64,000 nt of DNA from Gemmatimonadales bacterium UBA7889 (GTDB lineage Bacteria > Gemmatimonadota > Gemmatimonadetes > Longimicrobiales > Gaopeijiaceae). Within the stretch, counting starts at the first letter, position 1; each line of letters begins with the position of its first letter. Positions 21,605 through 29,142 of the stretch are shown here, one piece after another. The stretch lies in NCBI GenBank assembly GCA_002501085.1, contig DLRL01000029.1:9054-73053 (forward strand). The letters are read 5' to 3'. A model generated the notes under the pieces. The model saw only the letters and a list, made by a program, of their open reading frames with translations, made no database searches and was not told the origin of the DNA. Position numbers and translations under genes: made by a program.

Positions 21605-21958
21605 CTATCCTATACCTGTAGCCCAATCAGTCCAGGCTTCCTCGGCTAAGCCGATGCTGAGCTGGTTCCCGCACCGAACGAGCGGCAGAGTTAAGACCAT
21701 CGGCTCATCACATGCAATCTCAAGCCATCGCTGATCACCATAGTACGCTGTATGGAGACCCAATGCCTTGCACCGCTTGCCGTCACGGTCAATGAGTTGC
21801 TCTTCTCCAAATTTTTCGAAGAACCGTTTCAGTTCACCTCGTGATGGGGAGCGCTGCTTGAAATCCATGAAATGCACATTCGCACGGCGTTCCTTAAAGA
21901 AGCGAAGCGCCTTCCGAACGTCAGGATTGTTCTTCACGCCGAAGATCTGGACTTCCAT
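21605..21958 (-). CDS. ArsC/Spx-family thioredoxin-fold protein lacking the catalytic Cys
   Basis: 117 residues matching PF03960 from end to end: VQIFGVKNNPDVRKALRFFKER at the N-terminus, a central helix pair, then MVLTLPLVRCGNQLSIGL and EEAWTDW. True ArsC/Spx proteins have Cys just before the RKA helix; here the position reads NNPDVRKA, so arsenate reduction by the usual route is not possible. The only nearby Cys are in KRCKALG, ACDEP and VRCGNQ. A Cys-less subgroup of this family exists in many bacteria without known function. It is convergent with the lipoprotein gene (17-base gap). Confidence 0.75.
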   Translation of the reverse strand: MEVQIFGVKNNPDVRKALRFFKERRANVHFMDFKQRSPSRGELKRFFEKFGEEQLIDRDGKRCKALGLHTAYYGDQRWLEIACDEPMVLTLPLVRCGNQLSIGLAEEAWTDWATGIG

Positions 21959-21992
21959 AGAGGTTCGTGTTCCTTGAGAGTTACTCAGGCTC

Positions 21993-23144
21993 TCAACGGA
22001 TACCGGATCGCAGTTGCGCTACAAGACCCTGAGCGGCCGTTCCTAGATTGGTCAAGCCACGCCCATAGTTCCTAAGCAACACGACCCCGATGCGTTCTTC
22101 TGGGTCGAATGCCATATGGGCAGTGTAGCCTGCAACCGAACCCCCATGACTAGCAATCTTTCGGCCGCGCTCATCAATCTGGACAGAGAAGCCTAGGCCA
22201 TATCCACGATTTGGGTTCTCAGGAGTTTGAATTGAAAGCGCTTCTCGACGGCTCTCCTCTGAGAGGATCCGAAGACCTGGCACACCACTCATAGCACCCA
22301 TGAAGCGACCTAGGTCTGCTACCGTCGAATACACACCACCGTTCGGGACTTTGTACCCGCGACCGGCATGTTCACGAGCTGGTTGTCCCCCATCGATCGA
22401 CCCATCCTGACCGATCACATAACCGGCCGCTAAACGCGCCTCAAGCTTCACACCAGCGACTACAAACTCCGACCCTGTCATACCTAGAGGTTCAAGCACC
22501 TCAGTGCGAACCATCTCCATGAATGGTCTCCCGGCAGCCTTTGCCAAAGCAAGACCCAACGTACCAAACCCTATGTTTGAATACTGGTAGCGAGCACCCG
22601 GCACGGTATCGTATGCAGTTAGTGGCAAAGACTCTACGATGCGCTTGTCCCAAAGCTCGATCGGTCCCACCACAGCATCCGGCCATTGGGGTTCACGAAT
22701 GAGGCCAGCAGTATGGCTAGCCAAATGACGGAACGTCACAGGCTGCGCATCAACTCGCCGGTCCTTAACACTTGCAAATGCTGGGAGGTATCGTTCGACA
22801 GGCTCGTCTAGCCCCATAACACCTTCATCGAGGAGCCGCATCATGAGTACCGCAGTCACAGATTTAGAGATTGAACCGGTCCGTGAAATCGAAGCTGTCG
22901 ACATCGGGGTGCGCGCGTCTCGATCAGCCCAGCCAAATGCTTGAGCCCACACGAGGTCTCCGTCTACCATGACACCAGCAACGATTCCGCCAACGTCGTC
23001 GGCAACTACATCCGCTCTAAGTTGCCTTGAGAACGCAGTAAGTGCTTCATCTCGGCTTGGTGACTGAGCCGAAACCAGAACTGACTGACCCAAAACTCCA
23101 ATAGCTGCTACTAACAACCGAAGCTTAAAGGCTCGTCCTATCAT
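21993..23144 (-). CDS. Exported serine hydrolase (beta-lactamase/class C fold)
   Basis: 383 residues. A signal peptide (LLVAAIGVLGQSVLVSAQ) precedes a Pfam Beta-lactamase domain: the SxxK nucleophile motif is in RTGSISKSVTAVLMMRLLDEG, the Tyr motif in YQYSNIGFGTLG, and the third motif in ASHGGSVAGYTAHM. These proteins are usually esterases or D-aminopeptidases rather than drug-resistance enzymes. It is transcribed on its own from the edge of the unusual gap at 23145-23564. A GGAG lies ten bases before the ATG. Confidence 0.88.
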   Translation of the reverse strand: MIGRAFKLRLLVAAIGVLGQSVLVSAQSPSRDEALTAFSRQLRADVVADDVGGIVAGVMVDGDLVWAQAFGWADRDARTPMSTASISRTGSISKSVTAVLMMRLLDEGVMGLDEPVERYLPAFASVKDRRVDAQPVTFRHLASHTAGLIREPQWPDAVVGPIELWDKRIVESLPLTAYDTVPGARYQYSNIGFGTLGLALAKAAGRPFMEMVRTEVLEPLGMTGSEFVVAGVKLEARLAAGYVIGQDGSIDGGQPAREHAGRGYKVPNGGVYSTVADLGRFMGAMSGVPGLRILSEESRREALSIQTPENPNRGYGLGFSVQIDERGRKIASHGGSVAGYTAHMAFDPEERIGVVLLRNYGRGLTNLGTAAQGLVAQLRSGIR

Positions 23145-23374
23145 TCTTAGTTTACTCCATTATTTGTAAGTGCTTTGTTTACAACAGATTACAAGGGTTA
23201 CAGAGAGTCATCATTTTCAATAGTACACATTCTAGTACACACAGCGAACATAGAAATACGCTCAAATACTGCTAGAAAAACAATTTCTACCTCCCCCCCC
23301 CCTCTGTCGCCAGAGGCAGGGGTGTACTGGTCCTAGTCCACACACACCGACCTCTGCCACATCAAGACCCCAGT

Positions 23375-23396
23375 GGGGGCCACCCCCCCCCTTTTT
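23375..23396 (+). terminator. Terminator-like G5/C5 hairpin with T-run
   Basis: GGGGG, a three-base loop CCA, a run of nine C and then TTTTT. The pairing of five G with five C is strong and the T-run follows within four bases. The nearest plus-strand gene upstream ends at 21587, so if functional it would end an unannotated transcript. Confidence 0.35.
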
Positions 23397-23462
23397 GGCC
23401 GTGCGTCACGCCTAATAAATAAACACGATTCTGCTCAAACGAATTTTGTTTTTCAAAAGCAG

Positions 23463-23473
23463 TAGGAGTCCCA
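23463..23473 (+). repeat. Direct repeat TAGGAGTCCCA, copy 1
   Basis: An eleven-base perfect copy of the motif at 23936-23946; the two copies lie on either side of the NTF2-like gene. Each is preceded by a small hairpin with a T-rich loop and followed within a few bases by a run of six to eight A. Confidence 0.5.
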
Positions 23474-23479
23474 AGTCCA

Positions 23480-23532
23480 AAAAATTTTATATAAAAATTT
23501 CTGTTGACATCTTAACCAGCCATTCTTATTTC
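23480..23532 (+). promoter_or_regulatory. Strong-looking promoter of the NTF2-like gene with UP-like element
   Basis: An AT-only tract (about 23478-23500) lies directly upstream of a perfect TTGACA (23504-23509). TATTTC follows at a 17-base spacing (23527-23532). An AAGGAG ribosome site at 23551-23556 then leads to the ATG at 23565. The perfect -35 box plus the AT tract resemble a sigma-70 promoter with an UP element; the -10 box is weak. Confidence 0.5.
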
Positions 23533-23564
23533 GCCTACAATATCCCTGAAAAGGAGAGCTGCTA

Positions 23565-23891
23565 ATGGCGAAAATGGAACAGTTGCAGGAAGTCTGGGAG
23601 GCGAAGGACTTAGATGGCGTGATGAATTTTTTTACAGACGACTATGAAATGAGAATTCTTCATACGAACCAAACGATGAAAGGTCAAGAAGCGCGTGACT
23701 ACCTGAAGGAGATGGTGCTTGATGAAGGCACCGTGTCGTCTGACTTCAGAATCATCTATGAAAATGACGACTGTGCGGTGACGTATGAGAGGATGACAGG
23801 TGAATTCAACGGGCAATGCTCCATCGTCCAACTATGGCGTGGGAGCAAAATCTATTATCACGAAATAAGTCTGATTGAAGACCCTAAGTGA
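23565..23891 (+). CDS. SnoaL/NTF2-like small protein
   Basis: 108 residues with the pattern of an NTF2-like cone fold: an N-terminal helix (LQEVWEAKDLDGVMNFFTDDYEMRI), a short segment (MKGQEARDYLKEMV), then three strands (SDFRIIYENDDCAVTYERMTG, GQCSIVQLWRGSKIYYHEISLIED). It has no signal peptide. Members are small-molecule binders or polyketide-cyclase-like enzymes, and nothing here fixes a ligand. AAGGAG sits eight bases before the ATG. It is monocistronic, lies between two copies of an eleven-base repeat, and has an unusually good promoter for such a small gene. Confidence 0.8.
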   Translation: MAKMEQLQEVWEAKDLDGVMNFFTDDYEMRILHTNQTMKGQEARDYLKEMVLDEGTVSSDFRIIYENDDCAVTYERMTGEFNGQCSIVQLWRGSKIYYHEISLIEDPK

Positions 23892-23935
23892 CGACTCGGG
23901 AGGGTGGACCCAGACTTTTTGTCTTTAGGAGTCCC

Positions 23936-23946
23936 AGCACTCAAAA
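23936..23946 (+). repeat. Direct repeat TAGGAGTCCCA, copy 2
   Basis: Second copy of the eleven-base motif, 45 bases after the NTF2-like gene. A small hairpin AGAC-TTTTT-GTCT (23912-23935 region) precedes it and a run of eight A follows it. Confidence 0.5.
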
Positions 23947-24048
23947 AAAATTCTGCGAAAGGTTAGGGTGATGTAACCGTCTACTTCCGCATTGGCAGCA
24001 AGGTATATTCCCTTGCGGGTTGCACGAATCAACACATATGGAGAGACC

Positions 24049-24198
24049 ATGGCGAGACGGAAGAATTACAGTTTTGAGAAGCAGCAGCGAGAGCTAAGGA
24101 AGCAAAAGAAGAAACAGGAGAAACAGGAGAAGGCTGAACGGCGGAACCAAGAAGAGGCAGCCAACCCAGCACCCGAAGAGGAGACCGATGACATCTAG
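24049..24198 (+). CDS. Small basic coiled-coil protein (49 residues)
   Basis: Begins MARRKNYSFEKQQREL and continues as a very Lys/Glu-rich helix (KQKKKQEKQEKAERR), ending in an acidic tail. Small proteins of this kind with a conserved RRKNYSFEK start are widespread and uncharacterised in several phyla; their charge suggests RNA or ribosome contact, which is unproven. A GGAGA site is correctly placed before the ATG at 24049. A hairpin (GCAAGG/CCTTGC, 23998-24016) lies in its leader. The open frame extends upstream to 23992, but that part is unlike the family. Confidence 0.75.
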   Translation: MARRKNYSFEKQQRELRKQKKKQEKQEKAERRNQEEAANPAPEEETDDI

Positions 24199-24331
24199 TC
24201 AGAACATCCCCAAATTTTTTCCCAGCAATTCTAGGGCAGACAGCTTTATGGACGAGGTGGAGTAGCGTGATTCAGCCAAGTCCTGCAATCTCATTATCAC
24301 CCATTCATCATGAAGGTCGGCAACAACACGC

Positions 24332-25516
24332 TTATTGCCCTTTTGTTTCAATCCAAGTACGGGCTGCTGCTATAACATGCTCTATATCAGCTGATTGATT
24401 GTACACACCAATCGACAGCCTCAGAACGCCACTCCGAATTGAGAGTTTGATTCCTGCAGCCACGAAGTGATCATAAAGGGAATTCATGGCGGGATCATCA
24501 GCCGAATAGTGCCGCCCTCCTCCACTCTCCCCAACAGATACAATATGTGCCAAATGCGACCCTGGACTCCCGCCTGCTACGGGCAAGCCAAGTTCCAGTA
24601 GCCCGGTCGCCAATTCCGATGCAAGACCACAGATATGGGCTTCCACATTTTTCATGCCCCAATCCGCGAGTAAATCTAGCGCGGCAACTGCCGCTGTCGC
24701 ACCGAGATAGTTGTAGTTGCCTAAATCAAAGCGGAGCGCACCTGGCTGATACTTTAGCTCATCCTCAACGAAAGCAGTCTCATGAGCTTCACCCAAATCA
24801 ATCCCGTAGCGAGCGACATGGATTGGCACTAGGGACTCCGCGACTTCGCGACGTACATAGAGAAAGCCAAACCCATAAAGTGAGAGCAGGCACTTCTGCG
24901 TAGCGACTGCTAAGGCATCAATTCCAAGATCGCGAACATTGGTATCTATCGCTCCAATCGATTGAGCCGCGTCAACTAGCGTTAAAGCACCTACCTGTTT
25001 CGCAGCCAAGGCTAAGCTCTTTACATCGGTGAGGAACCCAGGAGCAAAGGAAATACTGGGCATCGTGACAACCCGCGTACGCTCGTCGAGCGCGTTACCC
25101 ATCGCTGCGACAGGCATTTGACCCTCATCAGCAGGAATTGTCCTGACCTCAATTCCCTTTGATCGGGCGAGATTGAACCAGAGATAGATGTTGTTGGGAT
25201 GCTCGAGCTCTGGGCAGACCAGGACATTGTCTCCCGCCTCCCAAGGCAGGCTTGCAGCGAAAAGGTTGAGGCCCTCCGAGACGTTCTTGGTGATCGCTAT
25301 CTCGTTCACACTCGAGTTGATGAGACCTGCAAATGCGTGACGAGCTCGCTCAACTTCGGCGCGCAATTCGTCCTTATCGCCTCCATAGTGCATGCGTGTG
25401 TGGATATGGCGATCAACTGCTGCAGACACAGGCTCCGGCATGAGGCTGCGAGCTGACACATCGAGATAGACTTGCCCGCTTGCTCCGGGGAAAATGCCCC
25501 TCACCTGGGAGTTCAT
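24332..25516 (-). CDS. Class V aminotransferase / cysteine desulfurase-like PLP enzyme
   Basis: 394 residues of the fold-type I class V family (NifS/selenocysteine-lyase/isopenicillin-epimerase group). PLP contacts: EITKNVSEG-type helix (residues 76-82), His106 in ELEHPNN, Asp182 and Gln185 in LVDAAQSIGAID, and the Schiff-base Lys208 in VATQKCLLS. No signal peptide; cytoplasmic. The mobile catalytic Cys loop of true desulfurases is not evident, so a lyase or epimerase acting on an imported amino acid is as likely. Its ATG overlaps the symporter stop by four bases, making it the last gene of a coupled three-gene operon. Confidence 0.87.
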   Translation of the reverse strand: MNSQVRGIFPGASGQVYLDVSARSLMPEPVSAAVDRHIHTRMHYGGDKDELRAEVERARHAFAGLINSSVNEIAITKNVSEGLNLFAASLPWEAGDNVLVCPELEHPNNIYLWFNLARSKGIEVRTIPADEGQMPVAAMGNALDERTRVVTMPSISFAPGFLTDVKSLALAAKQVGALTLVDAAQSIGAIDTNVRDLGIDALAVATQKCLLSLYGFGFLYVRREVAESLVPIHVARYGIDLGEAHETAFVEDELKYQPGALRFDLGNYNYLGATAAVAALDLLADWGMKNVEAHICGLASELATGLLELGLPVAGGSPGSHLAHIVSVGESGGGRHYSADDPAMNSLYDHFVAAGIKLSIRSGVLRLSIGVYNQSADIEHVIAAARTWIETKGQ

Positions 25517-26760
25517 GTTCGACCGGCCTCCGATTCCGCCACTATTGAGGTTCCGATCATGTCACCCATGATGTTCACGGTTGTATTACCCATGTCGACT
25601 AGCCGATAAATCCCACCAACGATTGCAGCAACCTCAATTGGAAGATTGAAGGCTTGCACATAAATCAAAGCGATCACAAAGCCGCCCCCTGGGATTCCTC
25701 CTGAGCCTTCTGAAAGCAGCAGTCCAACTAACAGAATCGTTAGAAAAGCAACTGGAGCGAACTCCACACCAGCAGCCTGAGCTGTGAAAAGCAACACGGC
25801 CCCAAGCATAACCGATGTGCCGTCTTTGTTGAGTTGGGCGCCGAGCGGGAGAGTAAAAGAGTACACAGAACGAGGCAAAGAGATTTTCTCGGCAACTTCG
25901 AGCCCAACTGAAAGCGAGGCTAAACTCGATGTCGTCGCTGCTGTTGTTGCCCACAACGGACCCGTGTCCCGCAAGAAACGGCCGGGGCTCCTAGTAGTAA
26001 AGAATCGCAGGAGCATCATGTACCCGAGGAAGACCACGAATTGAGCCGCCCAAACACCCAGTAGAAATCTGGTCATGGGACCGATGAGTTGGGTACCATA
26101 GCGTCCGACAGTCACGGCCATGAGCGCACCGATGCCCACAGGAGCAATCAGCAAAATCAAGTCTACAAGTTTCCGGAAGAGCCTAGCGAGATCTTGGTAC
26201 GCGTTGGCCAGGCGCTGTCCTGCGGTACCACCGATAAGGATTGTGGCAACCCCGAGTAGGACTGAAATCACTACCAATTGAACGACATTCCCCTCCGCGA
26301 ATGCTTGGAATACGTTTGTCGGCACCATCCCTAAGAGGACTTCTGCGACCGAGGGAACAGCTCCTATGGATCCCTCAACCTGCTCCGACAATTGCATGCC
26401 CATACCTGGGCGGAGAATGGCCATCGCACCGATCCCTAGGGAGATCGCGACAAGGTCAGTGATCACGTAGTAACTCATGATCTTTCCCGCGAGGCGGCCA
26501 AACATACGGACATCAGAGAGTGCAGTCAGACCAGCAAGTAGGTTAAAGAAGACAAGCGGTACCGCAGCAAGTACAAGCATCCGAATAAATAAGTCACCGA
26601 TGGGTTGGATGACCTCGACCTGCTCACCGAGGAAGACCCCTAGAGCCGACCCAACACCCATACCGATGAGGATTTGGGTGCCGAGACCTATCCCGCGACC
26701 ATGTTTACTCGGAACCGGAGGCAACTCCGGGTCGCTGTTCAGCTCACCCTTAAGATTCAC
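25513..26760 (-). CDS. Dicarboxylate/amino acid:cation symporter (DAACS/GltP family)
   Basis: 415 residues with eight helices and two re-entrant hairpins. The Ser-rich hairpin TTAATTSSLASL, the NKDGTS variant of the NMDGT sodium/substrate motif, and the late DMGNTTVNIMGD (the family D-x-x-R/N-T-x-x-N region) are visible. It imports acidic or neutral amino acids or dicarboxylates with sodium or protons. It sits between an S41-like lipoprotein and a PLP enzyme, with four-base overlaps at both ends. This suggests a linked path: release outside, import, then conversion. Confidence 0.92.
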   Translation of the reverse strand: MNLKGELNSDPELPPVPSKHGRGIGLGTQILIGMGVGSALGVFLGEQVEVIQPIGDLFIRMLVLAAVPLVFFNLLAGLTALSDVRMFGRLAGKIMSYYVITDLVAISLGIGAMAILRPGMGMQLSEQVEGSIGAVPSVAEVLLGMVPTNVFQAFAEGNVVQLVVISVLLGVATILIGGTAGQRLANAYQDLARLFRKLVDLILLIAPVGIGALMAVTVGRYGTQLIGPMTRFLLGVWAAQFVVFLGYMMLLRFFTTRSPGRFLRDTGPLWATTAATTSSLASLSVGLEVAEKISLPRSVYSFTLPLGAQLNKDGTSVMLGAVLLFTAQAAGVEFAPVAFLTILLVGLLLSEGSGGIPGGGFVIALIYVQAFNLPIEVAAIVGGIYRLVDMGNTTVNIMGDMIGTSIVAESEAGRT

Positions 26761-28367
26761 CGCGTATGGGAAGGCTCGAGGAGGGCGAGCACACGCTCAA
26801 GCATTTCGGAATAATACGTTTGCACGTTTGCACGTGTAAGCGGAATCCACTCGTCTACGGCCGCTGGATTACCTTCCGCAATTTCCCCATTCGGTCGAAT
26901 TGTGTGCCCGATATTCCACATGAAGGCGACCACCGGTTGGTCGGTACCAGGAAAACTCAGAACCTCTTCCCATTCCCAAGTGTTCGAATAGCCCCCCGGA
27001 GGCATCCCAACCACCGGCCCCAAGCCGTTGTCCACAATGATTGACACGAACTGATCAAGGTGAGAACCACCGCTCGGCCCAGAAATGATACCTATGGGCC
27101 CACGAAAGTGCTTTTGAGCTGGCTCGAGTATCCCGTCAGACTCCTTTGGTGCATGGGCTAACTTGAACGGCACGTTTGAGCTGTACGGCTCCCCTCGGCT
27201 AAGCGCGCTAAGAACGTCGTCTTCCAACCATGAAATCAACCAGTTTCCATCGTCAATTGTCTCAGAGACTCCACCATCATTGATGTTACGGGCCGCGAAA
27301 TCGAGTCGCTTGTCCTCGATAAAAGGTTCAGTCACATCACTGATCTTCAGGTTTCCGAACGTCGTTTTGAAAGGAAGTGGCTGAAGCCTTTGCATCGCAT
27401 AAGCTCCGAGGGATCCACCTCGGCTACGTGTGACATCCATAACCAATGCGTGATCCAACAATCCCCTGGATTCAGCGAATGCGACTAAAGCATCGACGTC
27501 AGGGACCATCGTTTCACGAAATCCCCTCCATACGAGAACGACAAAGCGGCGACTGTCTTCGGGGACAAACAAATCGAACGTGGGAGTGCTCAATTCCAGT
27601 ACTAGACTCGGATAGTTCGGGTCTCCGGTGCCACTCCATGAGAGATCACTTGGATCTCTAAAGGGCAATGAGTATGTGGACTCAGTGCCAGAAGAGGACC
27701 GAGTAACTAGAGTCAATTCCTTAGTTCGCAAATATCCTGGGAAGGCCGCTGTCGATAGTGTCATCGCTTCTGCAAGCTTCCAGCGTAAGGCAATCGAAGT
27801 AGAATATCTCATAAATGCTGTAGCAGAGTCATGCCAAGCATCGACTGGCATTCCATTAACCGTCAGAATTTGGTCTCCAATCGCAGGCAATTCCGGCCAA
27901 CGTGGATCAATAGCTCGATCTCCAACGAAATAACCAGCATTCTCGTCCGAATAGTCCGGGAAAATCCTTACCGGTGCCTGTGCAGGTTCGATCGATTCTC
28001 CATTCAAGACATCTAATCCAGCGCTATCGGGAAGTTCAAGACCTCCAGCCACGAGGTAGAGATCTAAATGGCGGTCTCGGCGTGCATGGCTGAGCCGAGC
28101 AAGAGCGTAATACAAATCTTGCTCAGTATCTGCGGATACCACTACATCGCGTAAGCGCCCCATTTCCTGAATGGGATCGAAGTTTAAGCGCTCATTCTTG
28201 ACTGGTGAGAACGCTTCTCGCCGCTGGGTACGCGCGATAATAGTGTCGAAGAGTTCCGCCCGGAGTTCCGGGGTACCGGCCTTGGGAAAAGCGGCTTCCG
28301 AACACCCCATAACGGCTAGAGTGAGACCGAGAAAACTGAAGCCAATTAACTTCTGTAACATATTCAT
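26757..28367 (-). CDS. S41-like peptidase-fold lipoprotein
   Basis: About 536 residues from the ATG at 28367. A lipoprotein signal (FLGLTLAVMGC) anchors it. A PDZ-like central part (IGDQILTVNGMPVDAWHD) is followed by a tail-specific-protease-like fold: ALVMDVTRSRGGSLG replaces the usual DLRxNxGG, and IGIISGPSGGSHLDQF stands where S41 enzymes have the Ser nucleophile in TxSAxE. The match is distant and the usual Ser/Lys pair is not obvious. The end overlaps the symporter start (ATGA). The frame extends to 28469, but the longer N-terminus would bury the lipoprotein signal. Confidence 0.72.
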   Translation of the reverse strand: MNMLQKLIGFSFLGLTLAVMGCSEAAFPKAGTPELRAELFDTIIARTQRREAFSPVKNERLNFDPIQEMGRLRDVVVSADTEQDLYYALARLSHARRDRHLDLYLVAGGLELPDSAGLDVLNGESIEPAQAPVRIFPDYSDENAGYFVGDRAIDPRWPELPAIGDQILTVNGMPVDAWHDSATAFMRYSTSIALRWKLAEAMTLSTAAFPGYLRTKELTLVTRSSSGTESTYSLPFRDPSDLSWSGTGDPNYPSLVLELSTPTFDLFVPEDSRRFVVLVWRGFRETMVPDVDALVAFAESRGLLDHALVMDVTRSRGGSLGAYAMQRLQPLPFKTTFGNLKISDVTEPFIEDKRLDFAARNINDGGVSETIDDGNWLISWLEDDVLSALSRGEPYSSNVPFKLAHAPKESDGILEPAQKHFRGPIGIISGPSGGSHLDQFVSIIVDNGLGPVVGMPPGGYSNTWEWEEVLSFPGTDQPVVAFMWNIGHTIRPNGEIAEGNPAAVDEWIPLTRANVQTYYSEMLERVLALLEPSHTR

Positions 28368-28567
28368 CTGCGTAAGTTGCCCTAGGGCTAGCACTCGGCA
28401 AGGGTGAATAAGTGTGAACCTCAGACAAACAGTCCAAACCCCAGAATGAGATAAAACATCCTTCTTCACCTGAACCCAGGCTCATCTACAGGAAAGGTCT
28501 GGCCACGGACCTTGTGTTAACGCAATGTGTATCTGGAAAATCAAGTTAAGACATCGGAGACTGGGCC

Positions 28568-29071
28568 ATGATTAAGCACGCGACCTTCACTACTGCATTC
28601 CTGCTGATCTCTCTAGCAGGATGCGCGGAAGCGGAGGCGGGAGCCCTGGCTGAGATTACTGTCGCTGAAGTTCCTGTAAGTTCAGCACAGAGTATGCCCA
28701 ACATTCTGGTCTATAAGACACCATCGTGTGGCTGCTGCAATGGCTGGATTGAACATCTGCAAGCAGCCGGCTTCAGTGTTGAAGGTAGGAATCTCCGAGA
28801 TTTGATGTCTATCAAGCGAGATGCTGGTGTGCCCGTCGGGCTATCCTCATGCCACACAGCGCTGGTCGAGGGCTATGTGGTAGAGGGGCATGTCCCAGTG
28901 GATCAAATCAAGCGAATGCTAGCCGAGCAACCAGATATCTCAGGAATCGCCGTCCCAGGAATGCCAATCGGATCTCCTGGAATGGAAGGACCTAACGCGA
29001 AACCATACCAAGTCATTTCATTCGACGATTCAGGCAACGCGAGAGTATACGCGGATATCGACCCTAGGTAA
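28568..29071 (+). CDS. DUF411 metal-binding lipoprotein
   Basis: 167 residues. Lipobox in LISLAGC (Cys19), then the DUF411 domain: VYKTPSCGCCNGWIEHL with Cys54, Cys56 and Cys57, SSCHTA with Cys95 and His96, and EGHVP. DUF411 proteins are periplasmic and linked to copper handling, though the chemistry is unproven. It is not adjacent to the copper operon at 48-51 kb. A Rieske oxygenase gene follows about 70 bases on. Confidence 0.9.
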   Translation: MIKHATFTTAFLLISLAGCAEAEAGALAEITVAEVPVSSAQSMPNILVYKTPSCGCCNGWIEHLQAAGFSVEGRNLRDLMSIKRDAGVPVGLSSCHTALVEGYVVEGHVPVDQIKRMLAEQPDISGIAVPGMPIGSPGMEGPNAKPYQVISFDDSGNARVYADIDPR

Positions 29072-29142
29072 GATCCCATCAGCTCTGAGTCGAGCTATCG
29101 GGAAACCGCCATATTCAGATTAGAGTGGACCCAGAGGGTCGA

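Larger units (their letters stand above)
23145..23503. other. C-rich gap with two C-tracts and hairpins
   Basis: This is the first part of the only long gene-free stretch. It holds a direct repeat TAGTACACA (23221-23229 and 23233-23241), a run of ten C (23293-23302), a perfect hairpin CCTCTG/CAGAGG with a TCGC loop (23301-23316), then GGGGG (23375-23379), CCA, nine C (23383-23391) and five T (23392-23396). The last group looks like a rho-independent terminator on the plus strand, although no plus-strand gene ends here. No protein-coding frame is credible. Confidence 0.5.

Noticed and set aside
21993..23144. Calling either serine hydrolase an antibiotic-resistance beta-lactamase.
   Set aside because: The SxxK fold is shared by many esterases and peptidases; motifs here match the general hydrolase group, and no resistance context is present.
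23992..24048. Upstream extension of the 49-residue basic protein.
   Set aside because: The leader encodes a hairpin and a sequence unlike the conserved family start; the inner ATG has the ribosome site.
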